Positions 7,801 through 16,544 of a DNA stretch of 20,800 bases are shown one piece after another (position 1 is the first letter of the stretch; each line of letters opens with the position of its first letter). This DNA is from a virus. The stretch covers positions 1-20,800 of IMG/VR virus record IMGVR_UViG_3300030451_006521, one strand, 5' to 3'. The notes under the pieces are model-generated. The model saw only the letters and a list, made by a program, of their open reading frames with translations. It had not been told where the DNA came from and made no database searches. Both the position numbers and the translations under genes were made by a program.

Positions 7801-9066
7801 CTATTCTATAAACTCAGCCAACGTTCTTCTATAAGCTTCTCCAGCAGCAATTTCTGTATTGCCATCTGCACTATCTGGATAGTTTACTGGATTTGCTGGG
7901 TTGACTCTGCTGGTTTTGTTTTTTCCCATTTGTCGTGCAATTTTTTTTGCTCTTCTTTCGCCTTTAGCAGTTGTTTCATATTGTACTTTTCCATCAATAA
8001 CACCAGAAGCTACCAAGTGACCAGCTGCAATCGCGTTTTGAATCATTTGCTCTTTGTTTCTGTCAGCCTCTTCGGTTTTAAGTTTTTCGACTTGCCCTTG
8101 CACGGCTGATTTTGCTGCAAGGGCCATGTTTTGTTCGAGTTGTTCTTGCGATCCTGCTGGTCCTGAATTTTCTACATCTACACCATATGGAAACAATCTA
8201 TCACTAAAACTTTGACCTGCACTTAACTCGCTATCATTCCATCCAAGCACTTTTTCATGCAATACATCAAAATCAAGCGTAACCTCTACTGCTCTTGGGA
8301 TAACAACTCCATCTGCTAAAACAAACGAGCCAAGTTCTAAGTTTTCTAAGTTGTGATTAATGCTTACGTTTCTGATGACACCCAAAAGGCCCTCACTGGC
8401 GGCGCCGCGGGAAAGAGTATTTTTTGCAATTTTGTGATCTCTAAACGTGCCGACTTCTGGCGTGCTGTAGTGTTCCCATAAATCATAGCGATTCATTGTC
8501 CCAGAATCTGATTCAGAAACTTGTCTTGTTTTTCTAACCAAGTTCATCAATCTCATTCTTATTAAAGGCGACTGAGAAATAGTTAGTGCGTTGTCTACTT
8601 CTTCATATGTTGGATATAAAAACGATAAAAGAGATTGGACCTTTCCTAAGTTTTCAAATCCCTCACCTTCAGAAGAAGCTGGCACTATTAAAGACAAAGT
8701 TAAACTTCTAGTGGTTTGCTTAAACATGCGAATCGGATCAGTACGTCCAAAAACAGACTCAGAACTCCAATCGCTGTTGAATGTTTCATTAAACGAATTA
8801 ATAAAAGCTTTGAAATGAACATAATTATTTGAAGGGACATGTAAGAAAGATACTACAAATCCTCTATTAGCGTATGCATCGGAGCCATCACTGTAAAATA
8901 CTTGTGTTGCATTGATTGGATTGCCCTTGGCGTCAACACCTTCTTTTAATTCTTCAAATGTGTATTCTTGAAGATTTCCAGGCTGACCGCCAGGAGTGCC
9001 ATCTTCTTTTAATAATCCACTAATTTTAAAAGCATTAAAAAAATCTTTTGGACTGTACTCTGACAT
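7801..9066 (-). CDS. gp48/gp54-like baseplate tube (tail tube initiator) protein
   Basis: A 421-aa protein. The N-terminal half has the layout of baseplate proteins that nucleate the tail tube: SFLHVPSNNYVHFKAFIN (73-90), then VFGRTDPIRMFKQTTRSL (105-122), a strand, then a helix ending LLSFLYPTY (146-154) and SPLIRMRLMNLV (166-177). A second beta section includes IRNVSIN and VVIPRAVEVTLDFDVLHEKV (254-273), again typical of tube-like folds. Residues 305-421 are a charged, Lys/Glu/Ala-rich tail that is probably helical and then disordered; it is not part of the tube fold. T4 gp48 and gp54 are 364 and 320 aa. The gene follows the tape measure gene, as gp48 follows gp29 in T4. The start has only a weak AAGGA about a dozen bases upstream. 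Which of gp48 or gp54 it replaces cannot be told. Confidence 0.65.
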   Translation of the reverse strand: MSEYSPKDFFNAFKISGLLKEDGTPGGQPGNLQEYTFEELKEGVDAKGNPINATQVFYSDGSDAYANRGFVVSFLHVPSNNYVHFKAFINSFNETFNSDWSSESVFGRTDPIRMFKQTTRSLTLSLIVPASSEGEGFENLGKVQSLLSFLYPTYEEVDNALTISQSPLIRMRLMNLVRKTRQVSESDSGTMNRYDLWEHYSTPEVGTFRDHKIAKNTLSRGAASEGLLGVIRNVSINHNLENLELGSFVLADGVVIPRAVEVTLDFDVLHEKVLGWNDSELSAGQSFSDRLFPYGVDVENSGPAGSQEQLEQNMALAAKSAVQGQVEKLKTEEADRNKEQMIQNAIAAGHLVASGVIDGKVQYETTAKGERRAKKIARQMGKNKTSRVNPANPVNYPDSADGNTEIAAGEAYRRTLAEFIE

Positions 9067-9082
9067 TTACTTGTTTTTTCCT

Positions 9083-11743
9083 TTAGTTTCCTATTATCTT
9101 CGAGACTGTTGTTTTTCTTTTCTGTATAATATTAATTACTGCGTCTTCAAAAAGTGGTGTATTAAATTTAACTTCAACCTCGCCCGTTATCTCGGTTTTT
9201 CCTACCGTGGTACCTGCTGCTGCTACTGTAGGGCGCGCAGCTGTTGCGCCAGCAACTGCAGGCAGGGGCGCTGGCGCTATTGCGCCCGCTTTAGCAAGAA
9301 CAGTATAACCAAGAAGCTTGCTGCCAGATGTGTCATTAATTGCTGTTCTAATATTTTCAAATGCGCTTTGTGCTGCTCTGTACTGCAGTTCAGAAACTCC
9401 ACTCATTCCCTCGAAAAAGGAACCCATGGCAGCAGCATTTTCTTTTTCTTTATTGCCGCCACCGAAGAGTTTTCCAAATAAAAATCCTGCGCCTGCTCCT
9501 ACTGCGGCAACTGCCGCTAAAACACCAGCACCTGCAACTGACAAAGGATTAGCCAACCCTGCCAGTGCTAGTGCTAACCCGCCGATGGCGGCAGAAAACG
9601 CTATTACTGTAAGACCTGCGGCAGTCAATTCTCCAACGCTCAGTCCTTTAAAGGATTTTACTAATTCTGCCATTCCTGTAGCTGCTAAACCAACACCAGC
9701 GCCAATAGCCAGAACACCAACACCAACTGCAAGAAGTCCTACCGCAGCAGTTTTGCTGGCAGGCGCAACCGATACTAATCCAATAGCTAATTTACCAAAA
9801 GCTAAGCTTAGTCCCACAACTGGCACTGTCATTGCAAGTATTTCGCCCACGCTCATATCTTTGAAAGCGGCTACAAATGTGCCCATTCCTTTAGCAGCTT
9901 CTTTAAGGCCCATGCCCAAGCCAAACAATGCAACACCAACTGCGGCAATTCCAAGTGGCGACATACCACCAAAACCCATTGTACCAGCTTTTGTATATTT
10001 CATTGATTGCTTGTGGATATTTGCTTTAAGTTTAAGATTGCTTCTTAAAGCCGCATTTTGTGCGATAATTGCGTTAGTTTGTCCTTGAGTTGCCAACACT
10101 TCTTTGCCGCCTGTTGCTATCTGTTTAACAGAAGTGGCTATGCTTTTAAGGCGGCTAGCTAAAATTAAACCACGCACAACAGCTAACCCTTTTAAAAGAC
10201 CAATTACAACACCAATTCCAACAGCATATTTTTTGAATGTATCGATTAGTTCATTTGCATTCATGTCAAGAATGCCCGTTGAGTTTGCAAGATCAACAAA
10301 GATTGAATTAATTTTTGTCATTACATCTTGAAGTTCCATTGCTCGTTCTTTTTGCTCGATAATCGATGCAGAGTTTTGATTTGTTGCACCTGAAAGCATA
10401 TCCATGTTGCCTGACATCAAAAGAGCCAAATCATTAACATTGTCTAAGCCAGCCGCTTCTGCAAAGAAAATTCTTTGATAATAGCCCATTTCATCAAACG
10501 AAAGACCAGTTTGATCAATTGCATTTCTAATCATTTGAAAACGTTCTGCAGGATCTGTTGCCATCATAAGATCCATTGCATTGACAAAACTGCCTCCCAA
10601 TGCGGCATTAAGCATTCCAGCGCGTTCTGCGGCGCCTTCAAAAGTATCAAACTGGTTAGTGATAGAAAGAAGTTTTTCCATTTCTATACCAGTCAACTTA
10701 GAAATTCTAGCTAATTCCTTAAAGTGTTTTACGCCTGTCTCGCCAAATTTTGCTAGTTCGGGGCCCATTTTGTTGAATTTTTCAACAAGTCCAGGAATTG
10801 ATAATCCCAGGGCTTGTGCAGTGGCAGCTAATTCTCCACCAAATGATTTAGCTTGATTAGCACTCATACCCATTGCTTTTGTGGTAACCTGAAGACCGCC
10901 TGCGAAATCCTCAAAAGCAATCCCATAACTTTTTTCAAGAATATTAGCAGTTTCACGTAATGATTTTTGTTGTGAGTCAGCTAGCATGGTGAAATCTGTA
11001 AAATTTACTACCAATGCTTCTGCGGCTTTAGTGGCATCTTCCATTGAAACGCCTAAAACATCTAACTCAGTATATATGTCTTTTGTTTGCTGTTTAAAAT
11101 CTTCGCCAAGTGCAAATTGTTTTTCAAATGACTTTGTTAGCGTATCAAAAGATAAAAACGTATCCTTAAGAGCACCAGTAAATCTACCCATAAAGGCATT
11201 AATTCCTGAATTAGCAAAGTTTTCTGCAGCAACAGCCGCTTGCCGAAGAGCAATTGAGAACTTTTCTGTGCCTTTTGCTTCAATCATTTGTAAGCGCATA
11301 TCTCTTACTTTTGTTGTCAAGCTCATTTCAAGATTAAGTAAATCTTGATTTTTTGTTCTCGCAACTCCTATTTGGCGCGTTGCTTCAAGCTGGTCTTCAA
11401 TAGTTGCTAATTGGCTTTCTAAGTCGGCATCTAAAACTTTGCCTTCTCTAATAAGGGCCATTATTTCAGATTTTTGTGCTTGTAGTAGGTTTAAGGCTGC
11501 TTCATGCCTAAGATTTAAAATCTCAGTTGTGCCTTTCATCACTTCCAAGGTTTCAAGATAATTTCGTGCTGACTCAACTGTTGCCTTGGCTTGTTTTGCT
11601 GTTTTTTCTGCTTCTTCGAAAATCTTTCTTAGTACAGTAAACCTTTCTTCATCAATCTCAAGACCTTTCTTCTTTGCCTCTACAAGATCGTCAAATTCCT
11701 GCCTTAGTCTTTTGGCATTTTCTACTTCTTCATTAGTAGCCAC
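9083..11743 (-). CDS. Tail tape measure protein (gp29 role)
   Basis: An 886-aa protein with the usual tape measure layout. Residues 1-160 are charged and predicted coiled coil. Residues 160-500 are amphipathic helices rich in Ala, Phe and Met. Hydrophobic Gly/Ala segments that could cross a membrane cover about 505-530 and 590-760, followed by a Gly-Lys break (757-766), an Ala/Pro linker (821-848) and a short beta-type C-terminus. Within the hydrophobic part a motif of the form MG/MA..FK.(M/L)SVGE(I/L) occurs twice, at 620-635 and 691-706, 71 residues apart. The protein would set tail length inside the tube and may contact the host membrane. T4 gp29 is 590 aa, so a longer tail is implied. The start is GTG at 11743 with GAGGG seven bases upstream; this follows a terminator, so a promoter in the 40-base gap or read-through is needed. 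Confidence 0.85.
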   Translation of the reverse strand: MATNEEVENAKRLRQEFDDLVEAKKKGLEIDEERFTVLRKIFEEAEKTAKQAKATVESARNYLETLEVMKGTTEILNLRHEAALNLLQAQKSEIMALIREGKVLDADLESQLATIEDQLEATRQIGVARTKNQDLLNLEMSLTTKVRDMRLQMIEAKGTEKFSIALRQAAVAAENFANSGINAFMGRFTGALKDTFLSFDTLTKSFEKQFALGEDFKQQTKDIYTELDVLGVSMEDATKAAEALVVNFTDFTMLADSQQKSLRETANILEKSYGIAFEDFAGGLQVTTKAMGMSANQAKSFGGELAATAQALGLSIPGLVEKFNKMGPELAKFGETGVKHFKELARISKLTGIEMEKLLSITNQFDTFEGAAERAGMLNAALGGSFVNAMDLMMATDPAERFQMIRNAIDQTGLSFDEMGYYQRIFFAEAAGLDNVNDLALLMSGNMDMLSGATNQNSASIIEQKERAMELQDVMTKINSIFVDLANSTGILDMNANELIDTFKKYAVGIGVVIGLLKGLAVVRGLILASRLKSIATSVKQIATGGKEVLATQGQTNAIIAQNAALRSNLKLKANIHKQSMKYTKAGTMGFGGMSPLGIAAVGVALFGLGMGLKEAAKGMGTFVAAFKDMSVGEILAMTVPVVGLSLAFGKLAIGLVSVAPASKTAAVGLLAVGVGVLAIGAGVGLAATGMAELVKSFKGLSVGELTAAGLTVIAFSAAIGGLALALAGLANPLSVAGAGVLAAVAAVGAGAGFLFGKLFGGGNKEKENAAAMGSFFEGMSGVSELQYRAAQSAFENIRTAINDTSGSKLLGYTVLAKAGAIAPAPLPAVAGATAARPTVAAAGTTVGKTEITGEVEVKFNTPLFEDAVINIIQKRKTTVSKIIGN

Positions 11744-11772
11744 TGGTTGCCCTCTTTAATTGCTAAAGTAAT

Positions 11773-11780
11773 TAGTTATA
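11773..11780 (-). promoter_or_regulatory. Possible T4-type late promoter element upstream of the tape measure gene
   Basis: The minus strand reads TATAACTA here, seven of eight bases of the T4 late promoter box TATAAATA. It lies just after the terminator at 11784-11811 and would start transcription about 25-30 bases before the GTG start, leaving the ribosome site intact. The region is AT-rich, so chance matches are common. The call depends on position more than on sequence. Confidence 0.3.
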
Positions 11781-11783
11781 AAC

Positions 11784-11811
11784 AAAAAAAGACAGAGCTA
11801 CATGCTCTGTC
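11784..11811 (-). terminator. Intrinsic terminator after the gp51-like gene
   Basis: On the minus strand an 8-bp perfect stem GACAGAGC/GCTCTGTC with a 5-base loop is followed at once by seven T. This is the cleanest terminator in the window. Its stem begins within the TGA stop codon of the gp51-like gene, so a ribosome finishing that gene would cover the 5' arm. Confidence 0.88.
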
Positions 11812-12052
11812 AATCACCAATGAATTTTTTTAGTTCTTGCGGCATTCTTGGTGAGTTATGTGCCGTAAGTTCAGTGGAGTTGCTACCACCACCGTTTTGT
11901 GCATTTTCGATTGCTTCTTTTTCATCTTTTAGCTGTTTTGATAAACGTTCGATAAACCACTTACGTAAACCAATTGGTAAATTATACGCTTCAGAAAAAG
12001 ACCAACCTCCAGAATATTTTAAAAAGAAGAACGCTTCATAAACGCTCTCCAT
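11810..12052 (-). CDS. 51: Small gp51-like baseplate hub assembly protein
   Basis: An 80-aa protein read from the ATG at 12052. A longer frame begins at an ATG at 12133, but that start lies deep inside the previous gene and has no ribosome site. The 12052 start has AGGTGA, overlapping the previous gene's stop, four bases upstream, so it is preferred. The core reads MESVYEAFFFLKYSGGWSF followed by a YNLPIGLRKWF helix and a Lys-rich helix, then a Gly/Asn/Ser linker and a short C-terminal helix. This is the pattern of small proteins encoded between gp26 and the tape measure in T4-like phages and annotated gp51. They resemble tail assembly chaperones that contact the tape measure. T4 gp51 is much longer (249 aa), so the name rests mainly on position and the short conserved core. 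Confidence 0.55.
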   Translation of the reverse strand: MESVYEAFFFLKYSGGWSFSEAYNLPIGLRKWFIERLSKQLKDEKEAIENAQNGGGSNSTELTAHNSPRMPQELKKFIGD

Positions 12053-12056
12053 ATAT

Positions 12057-12908
12057 TCACCTGTCAGGCCAAAAAAAGTCCGCGGTGAGCGGCACCTCCA
12101 AGTCTTGTTCATGGCCACAGTTTGAGCATTCAAAATTCTGTGTCATATCTACGTTTGGTGCGGTTAGCTTGTAGCAAGTTCTTAAGTGCCGTGCGTCCAG
12201 CGAAGGAATGTTTTCAATTAAAAAATTAATCGCTTGCGGGCTTTCATCATTATTAACTGATACAACCATGTTTTTAATTTGAGTTGTTACATTAGTCTCG
12301 GGACGTTTACGCTTTCTATCATTCTCAGCTTGGGCTAAAATATTCTTTTCATCACGGCCATTTAAAAGCCTAAAATCCACAGTTAAACCAGTTTTTGGCA
12401 ACACTGTGGTAAAAGTGCCGTCATTGTTATCAACAACACCAAGCGCTTCAGATTGCTCAAGATCTTGCATCTGAATATCATTTAAATCAAATGTATTAGT
12501 TTGGGTTGTGCCGCATGCAGGGCAATCCACATGTGTAGTATAATCATTACCATAGCCAGAAATTCTTGCTGCAATTAAAATCGCATTTCGATCTCCAACA
12601 AGTAGTGTGTCTACATTAATACGATTATCCATAACTAGACTTTGCAATACTCGATCAATAGCAACACCATTTTTAAGGAGAGTTCTTGATGTAAGAATAT
12701 CTTCCTCTTTGGCAGTCATTTGTTTAATCTCAACTGATTGTTGATTATAAAGTGGGTGGTTTTGAGCATAAAAACGCCCACCCGATGGGAGTTCTACAAA
12801 TTCGGTAGGGACCACAAATGAGAATCCCGCGTTTTCTTGTAGAGCTTGTTGTGGAGGGCTAGCATTTTCTGGAGTTGGCAAGCCCATCCTATCTCTATTA
12901 CGTGACAA
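12057..12908 (-). CDS. 26: gp26-like baseplate protein with CxxC pairs
   Basis: A 283-aa protein of the T4 gp26-type baseplate family. Seen: FVELPSGGRFY (37-47), then the strongly conserved MTAKEEDILTSR (64-75), RINVDTLLVGDRNAIL (96-111) and an ARISGYG segment (114-120). Two cysteine pairs, C129/C132 (CPAC) and C261/C264 (CSNC), lie about 130 residues apart and probably come together as a zinc ribbon; the protein ends in the WPDR tail. The first 30 residues are Pro/Gln-rich and likely disordered. The chosen start is TTG at 12908, because GAGGTG lies four bases upstream; an ATG at 12887 (residue 8) with a weaker site is possible. Inferred role: assembly of the baseplate hub or its junction with the tape measure. 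It follows the tube gene after a short gap. Confidence 0.75.
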   Translation of the reverse strand: MSRNRDRMGLPTPENASPPQQALQENAGFSFVVPTEFVELPSGGRFYAQNHPLYNQQSVEIKQMTAKEEDILTSRTLLKNGVAIDRVLQSLVMDNRINVDTLLVGDRNAILIAARISGYGNDYTTHVDCPACGTTQTNTFDLNDIQMQDLEQSEALGVVDNNDGTFTTVLPKTGLTVDFRLLNGRDEKNILAQAENDRKRKRPETNVTTQIKNMVVSVNNDESPQAINFLIENIPSLDARHLRTCYKLTAPNVDMTQNFECSNCGHEQDLEVPLTADFFWPDR

Positions 12909-12932
12909 TATACACCTCTATTTTAAAGTATT

Positions 12933-13520
12933 TTACGATTGGAAGAACTCGTTACCTTGATTAAGTGTGGCAACTGATTGACCTTGCGGTGTTTCAACTC
13001 TTGCCCAGTCGTACTTAAGGGTAACCGAAAGTTCTGTTAAGTTTTCATCACCATAAGCAAGTGTGTCTCCAAACTTGAGATCTGTGATGAATGCGTTCCA
13101 AAGTGTCCAAACTTCTAAGTCGTTACCTTCAGCGTCAATTTGAGTGATGGTAACTGAACCAAGAGCATTAACGGCTGTTGCTTTGGACATTGTTTGAAGG
13201 CTATTAGCGTCCGTGGGTGGCCTATAGCCTCCTTCTTGAACAATAGCAGCCATAGTAGCGGTCATATCAGGATCGTTAGGATCTACCATAGTGATTGTGA
13301 TATCGTTCCACGTAACAGAACCAGGGTAATAAAACGTATGATTTAAATATTTGTGTTCTGCAGCAGAAATTGCAAATGATGGTTTAGCAGCAGTTTTTGC
13401 AAACCATAGCGATGGACCATCTGGACCTTGAATTCCTTGGAATTCTATTCTAAAACGAAAATTTCTTTTTGGGTCCTTTATGGACGCTTCTAGACCGTGA
13501 TTTTGTGACCAAAATGCCAT
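12933..13520 (-). CDS. 19: Tail tube protein (gp19-like)
   Basis: A 195-aa protein with tail tube features: an N-terminal KDPKRNFRFRIEFQG strand (17-31), KPSFAISAAEHKYLNHTFYY (46-65), a PGSVTWNDITITMVDP strand pair (66-81), and a C-terminal section with EVWTLWNAFITDLKFGD followed by ELSVTLKYDWARVE. Tube monomers stack as hexameric rings on the baseplate and are enclosed by the sheath. T4 gp19 is 163 aa, so this is slightly longer. The start has a strong AGGAGA site nine bases upstream. The order sheath then tube matches T4 genes 18 and 19. The tube protein is made in large amounts, and the intergenic hairpin upstream may help set its expression. Confidence 0.92.
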   Translation of the reverse strand: MAFWSQNHGLEASIKDPKRNFRFRIEFQGIQGPDGPSLWFAKTAAKPSFAISAAEHKYLNHTFYYPGSVTWNDITITMVDPNDPDMTATMAAIVQEGGYRPPTDANSLQTMSKATAVNALGSVTITQIDAEGNDLEVWTLWNAFITDLKFGDTLAYGDENLTELSVTLKYDWARVETPQGQSVATLNQGNEFFQS

Positions 13521-13559
13521 TGTTGGGGTTCTCCTGTTAATCTATAATATATAGTTGCA

Positions 13560-13576
13560 CGGCTCGAAAAGAGCCG
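13560..13576 (-). other. Hairpin without T-tract between sheath and tube genes
   Basis: CGGCTC and GAGCCG form a 6-bp GC-rich stem with a 5-base loop just after the sheath stop codon. In the direction of transcription it is followed by GTGCAACT rather than a run of T, so it is not a standard terminator. It more likely stabilises or separates the sheath and tube messages. A small AT-rich dyad (CTATA/TATAG) follows at about 13540-13552. Confidence 0.5.
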
Positions 13577-13585
13577 CGACTTTTA

Positions 13586-16528
13586 TTAGTCTTCAAATGA
13601 TGCGCCTGTTGAAGCAACCACGAAATCAATCGCAATGTACTCGATAGCGCGTGCTGGCTTAACCATAATCTTAGCATACATGATGTTTTGATCAATTAAG
13701 TCAGGGGTCGTTGTAGTTTCATCGAGAATAAGTTTATAATCGGTGATACCGTACTGTGTCTTGACCGTTGAAAGGAATGGCTCAACAAGCCCCTTGAAAC
13801 GATTCCATGTGGTTTGCACATTTTGTTCAAAAAGAACTTGTGTGGAAAGAATGGAAATTTGTTTTTTCAAGTAAATAACCAAGCGACGAACATTGATTCT
13901 ATCAAGTGCCGAAGCTCTTTCTTGAAGTGTTTTCTGGCCAAATACTACTAATCCAGTAGATGGGAATGAGGCAATTGGGTTAATCTTAGCTTCATAGAGA
14001 ATATCCCTATCTTTAGAGGTAAGTCTCTCGGTTACATTTGTAACTGGGATACCCGCTGCTCCATCCGAAAGTCCACCGCGGTTAAATCCTGCGGGGGCAA
14101 ACCAAAGGTGCGAGCGAGCCTGAGAAGATGCTAGCACACCCATCATAGCAACACTTGGTGGAATCCACACTAGCTTACTAGTTGGCTCATCAAGTGTTTG
14201 GACCCATGGATAGAATGTTGCACCATAAGAAGTGTCAAGTCTTCTATTCTTAAGTGCATTTGCTACACTTTCTGCACCCGCTCCCAATCGACTTGAGAAT
14301 TTTGCACTGTAAGACTCGTGATTTGGCGTATAGACACCTGGAAGATCTATGAGACCCATTGCATCACCTCTATCCTCGCAAACATTCGTTAAGTGAGTTG
14401 TTAAGGCGTCTGCTGTAAGACCAGGCATTGTAAGCAAGTTCATATCAACTGATTCTGGGTCTGCAATTGTGTCAATTGCTCTTCGAACAGTGTAGAACGC
14501 TGAACTATTAAGTTCTGTCTTATCAGAAGTCATTAATGAGTTAGCAAATGGATCTGGGACCTTAACGTCCAATCCGTCATAACCTCCAAAGAATGGTGCC
14601 GTAAACCTGTTTACGCGAGCATTCAACAATCTTTCATAAGATGCAGATGAATAGGAAGCAGCGTTTACATGAGAACCAGATTCATAATAGAACATTTCAT
14701 TAGCGCCAGATCCTTGTGCTTTAATATCATTGAGCGTGAAAATATAAGAGAAGCCTTGCACACCAGTAGTTGCACTTGTTGTAGTGTCAACACTTTGCGC
14801 TAGTCTGTCGTCTAAAAGACCGTGCATGTCTGCTACACTGTCATCGTGACGCGTGCTTGTAGTTTCACGTGTGTTCATAAATCCATAATATGCATTCTTC
14901 TGATCTGACAGACCTCCATCAGAGCCACTGTGGCGAAGTCTGTCAATTGGGAACACAAATTGCGCTCTCAACTTTCCACTGCCGTGTGAAGACGCGTTTA
15001 ATACGCTACCGATTGACATGAACAAGTTGCCGCTTGCGCAAGATGCAGTACTATGTGGGTCTCCACCTGTCGCGTTTTGTGGTGCACCAAAAGCGCCCGA
15101 TACCATTTGAATCATCGAAGCCACTGGGGTTTTATCAAGGGCACCTGATACATAATTAACAGTAGCATATCTTGGTGGACCATAATATCCGAAAGGTAAC
15201 GATTTAGCATTTGTGGCCCCTGCTTCAACTTCTGTGTTCATTTCAACATAAACATATTTTGATAAGTTGGGATATGAGCCATATCTTCTAAGTCTGCGTT
15301 CTTGGTTGTTCCACTCATAGTATGTGTCACCAATTTTTCTAGCAACATAATTTGGAGATGCAGGATCAAGATTACAATTGTCGAATCTTTCTAAAACAAC
15401 AACTCTGTTATCTGTATCTTGCAATTGTCTAATAACAACCGAGAATGTTCCGTAATCTGTTGTGGTTGAAGTTGACTGACGGATTTTTTCAATTGAAACT
15501 TTGCAATTTTTCTGCAACCATTCACCATGGCCGCGGCCAACAAGACGAAACAGTTTTTGAGCATTTTCAATTACAAAAGTGCTGGCATCTCCAGTTAAAT
15601 CTTGACCAATAAACCATCCTGCTCTTGCCTCTTGTGAAGCAAGACGTTTTTCGTGTGGACCTTTATCTGTTGAGCCTGACAACGCTATAGGATAGATAAT
15701 TCCTAGTGCCGCTTGATCAACTAAACTATTGTCTCTTATAAACTGCTCATAACTTTCACCGAGCCAATAAGGCTTGTAAGCATCTTCGTGGAAGTACGTG
15801 CCTGCATCACTTGAAAGTGCAGGGTTCGTGTTAAATCTATCTCTAATATAGTTATCGCTGTTGTCGTTAAAGCCAAATTTAACTTTTTCATCATGGGTTC
15901 CGCCAGCAGTTTTCACAAGAACAGTGAATAAGTTATTTGCATCTGTCTTGAAAAGCATACCAGTACCCGCGTTAGTGCCTGCCGATTCGGACCAGTAGGT
16001 TCCTGAAAGTTGGACTTGAGAGCCTGAGTTGCAATACCACACAGCAGCTAAAGAGCCCGTACCTGGCGTTTCTGAAGATGCAGAATCATATGTGGAATTT
16101 GGGAACACAAACAATCCATACGCTCCACCGATACTAGCTAGTGCTGTTTGTGATGGTGGGTTCGTTGTATCCCAACCTGCTTTTCCATCCGTGGTAGCTG
16201 CTGGGTGTTCTGCTCCAAGTAATCTAATGTATGTAAGAGGGGCTACATTAGCTGCCAAGAATGCTTTGGAAGCAAAAGTACCGTACATTGGAGAATTTAA
16301 ATTTCCATTTCTTGGAACATCTCCACCGTTTCCACCTGCAACCGTTTCTCCAAACACTTCGACAAATTCAGAATAAGACTGAACTTTAATTGGTTGAAGC
16401 GCGAGACCTCTTACTGAACGGCCAATTACTACTGGCCCAATTTCTTCTGATGCGCGTGGACGAAACGAATTATCAATTTCGTTAATAAACACTCCAGGAG
16501 ATACAAACTTAAAACTTTTAACTGACAT
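13586..16528 (-). CDS. 18: Tail sheath protein (gp18-like), enlarged
   Basis: A 980-aa contractile sheath protein. The N-terminus has the family signature FVSPGVFINEIDNS (8-21) and GPVVIGRSVRG (31-41). The C-terminal 140 residues are clearly sheath: VVFGQKTLQ, then ASALDRINVRRLVIYLKK, LFEQN, and the final PARAIEYIAIDFVV strand that forms the inter-subunit mesh. T4 gp18 is 659 aa, so about 320 extra residues sit in the middle, probably as extra surface domains, with long Ser/Gly/Thr-rich stretches (about 90-250 and 440-620). It polymerises around the tube and drives injection by contracting. The ATG at 16528 has AGAGGG about nine bases upstream. The 124-base leader before it holds several dyads. 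The call is certain; the extra-domain boundaries are estimates. Confidence 0.95.
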   Translation of the reverse strand: MSVKSFKFVSPGVFINEIDNSFRPRASEEIGPVVIGRSVRGLALQPIKVQSYSEFVEVFGETVAGGNGGDVPRNGNLNSPMYGTFASKAFLAANVAPLTYIRLLGAEHPAATTDGKAGWDTTNPPSQTALASIGGAYGLFVFPNSTYDSASSETPGTGSLAAVWYCNSGSQVQLSGTYWSESAGTNAGTGMLFKTDANNLFTVLVKTAGGTHDEKVKFGFNDNSDNYIRDRFNTNPALSSDAGTYFHEDAYKPYWLGESYEQFIRDNSLVDQAALGIIYPIALSGSTDKGPHEKRLASQEARAGWFIGQDLTGDASTFVIENAQKLFRLVGRGHGEWLQKNCKVSIEKIRQSTSTTTDYGTFSVVIRQLQDTDNRVVVLERFDNCNLDPASPNYVARKIGDTYYEWNNQERRLRRYGSYPNLSKYVYVEMNTEVEAGATNAKSLPFGYYGPPRYATVNYVSGALDKTPVASMIQMVSGAFGAPQNATGGDPHSTASCASGNLFMSIGSVLNASSHGSGKLRAQFVFPIDRLRHSGSDGGLSDQKNAYYGFMNTRETTSTRHDDSVADMHGLLDDRLAQSVDTTTSATTGVQGFSYIFTLNDIKAQGSGANEMFYYESGSHVNAASYSSASYERLLNARVNRFTAPFFGGYDGLDVKVPDPFANSLMTSDKTELNSSAFYTVRRAIDTIADPESVDMNLLTMPGLTADALTTHLTNVCEDRGDAMGLIDLPGVYTPNHESYSAKFSSRLGAGAESVANALKNRRLDTSYGATFYPWVQTLDEPTSKLVWIPPSVAMMGVLASSQARSHLWFAPAGFNRGGLSDGAAGIPVTNVTERLTSKDRDILYEAKINPIASFPSTGLVVFGQKTLQERASALDRINVRRLVIYLKKQISILSTQVLFEQNVQTTWNRFKGLVEPFLSTVKTQYGITDYKLILDETTTTPDLIDQNIMYAKIMVKPARAIEYIAIDFVVASTGASFED

Positions 16529-16544
16529 GTTGTGAAACCCTCTT

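Noticed and set aside
9318-10088. A 256-codon open frame on the plus strand, rich in Ala and Pro
   Set aside because: It is the antisense shadow of the Gly/Ala-rich hydrophobic part of the tape measure gene, whose codons give long stop-free frames on the other strand. No ribosome site or family match.
12053-12133. N-terminal extension of the gp51-like protein starting at an ATG at 12133
   Set aside because: It overlaps the gp26-like gene by 77 bases with no ribosome site, whereas the ATG at 12052 has a well-placed AGGTGA.
16029-16376. Plus-strand frame of 115 codons inside the sheath gene
   Set aside because: It is opposite a certain sheath coding region, and its composition is that of a shadow frame.
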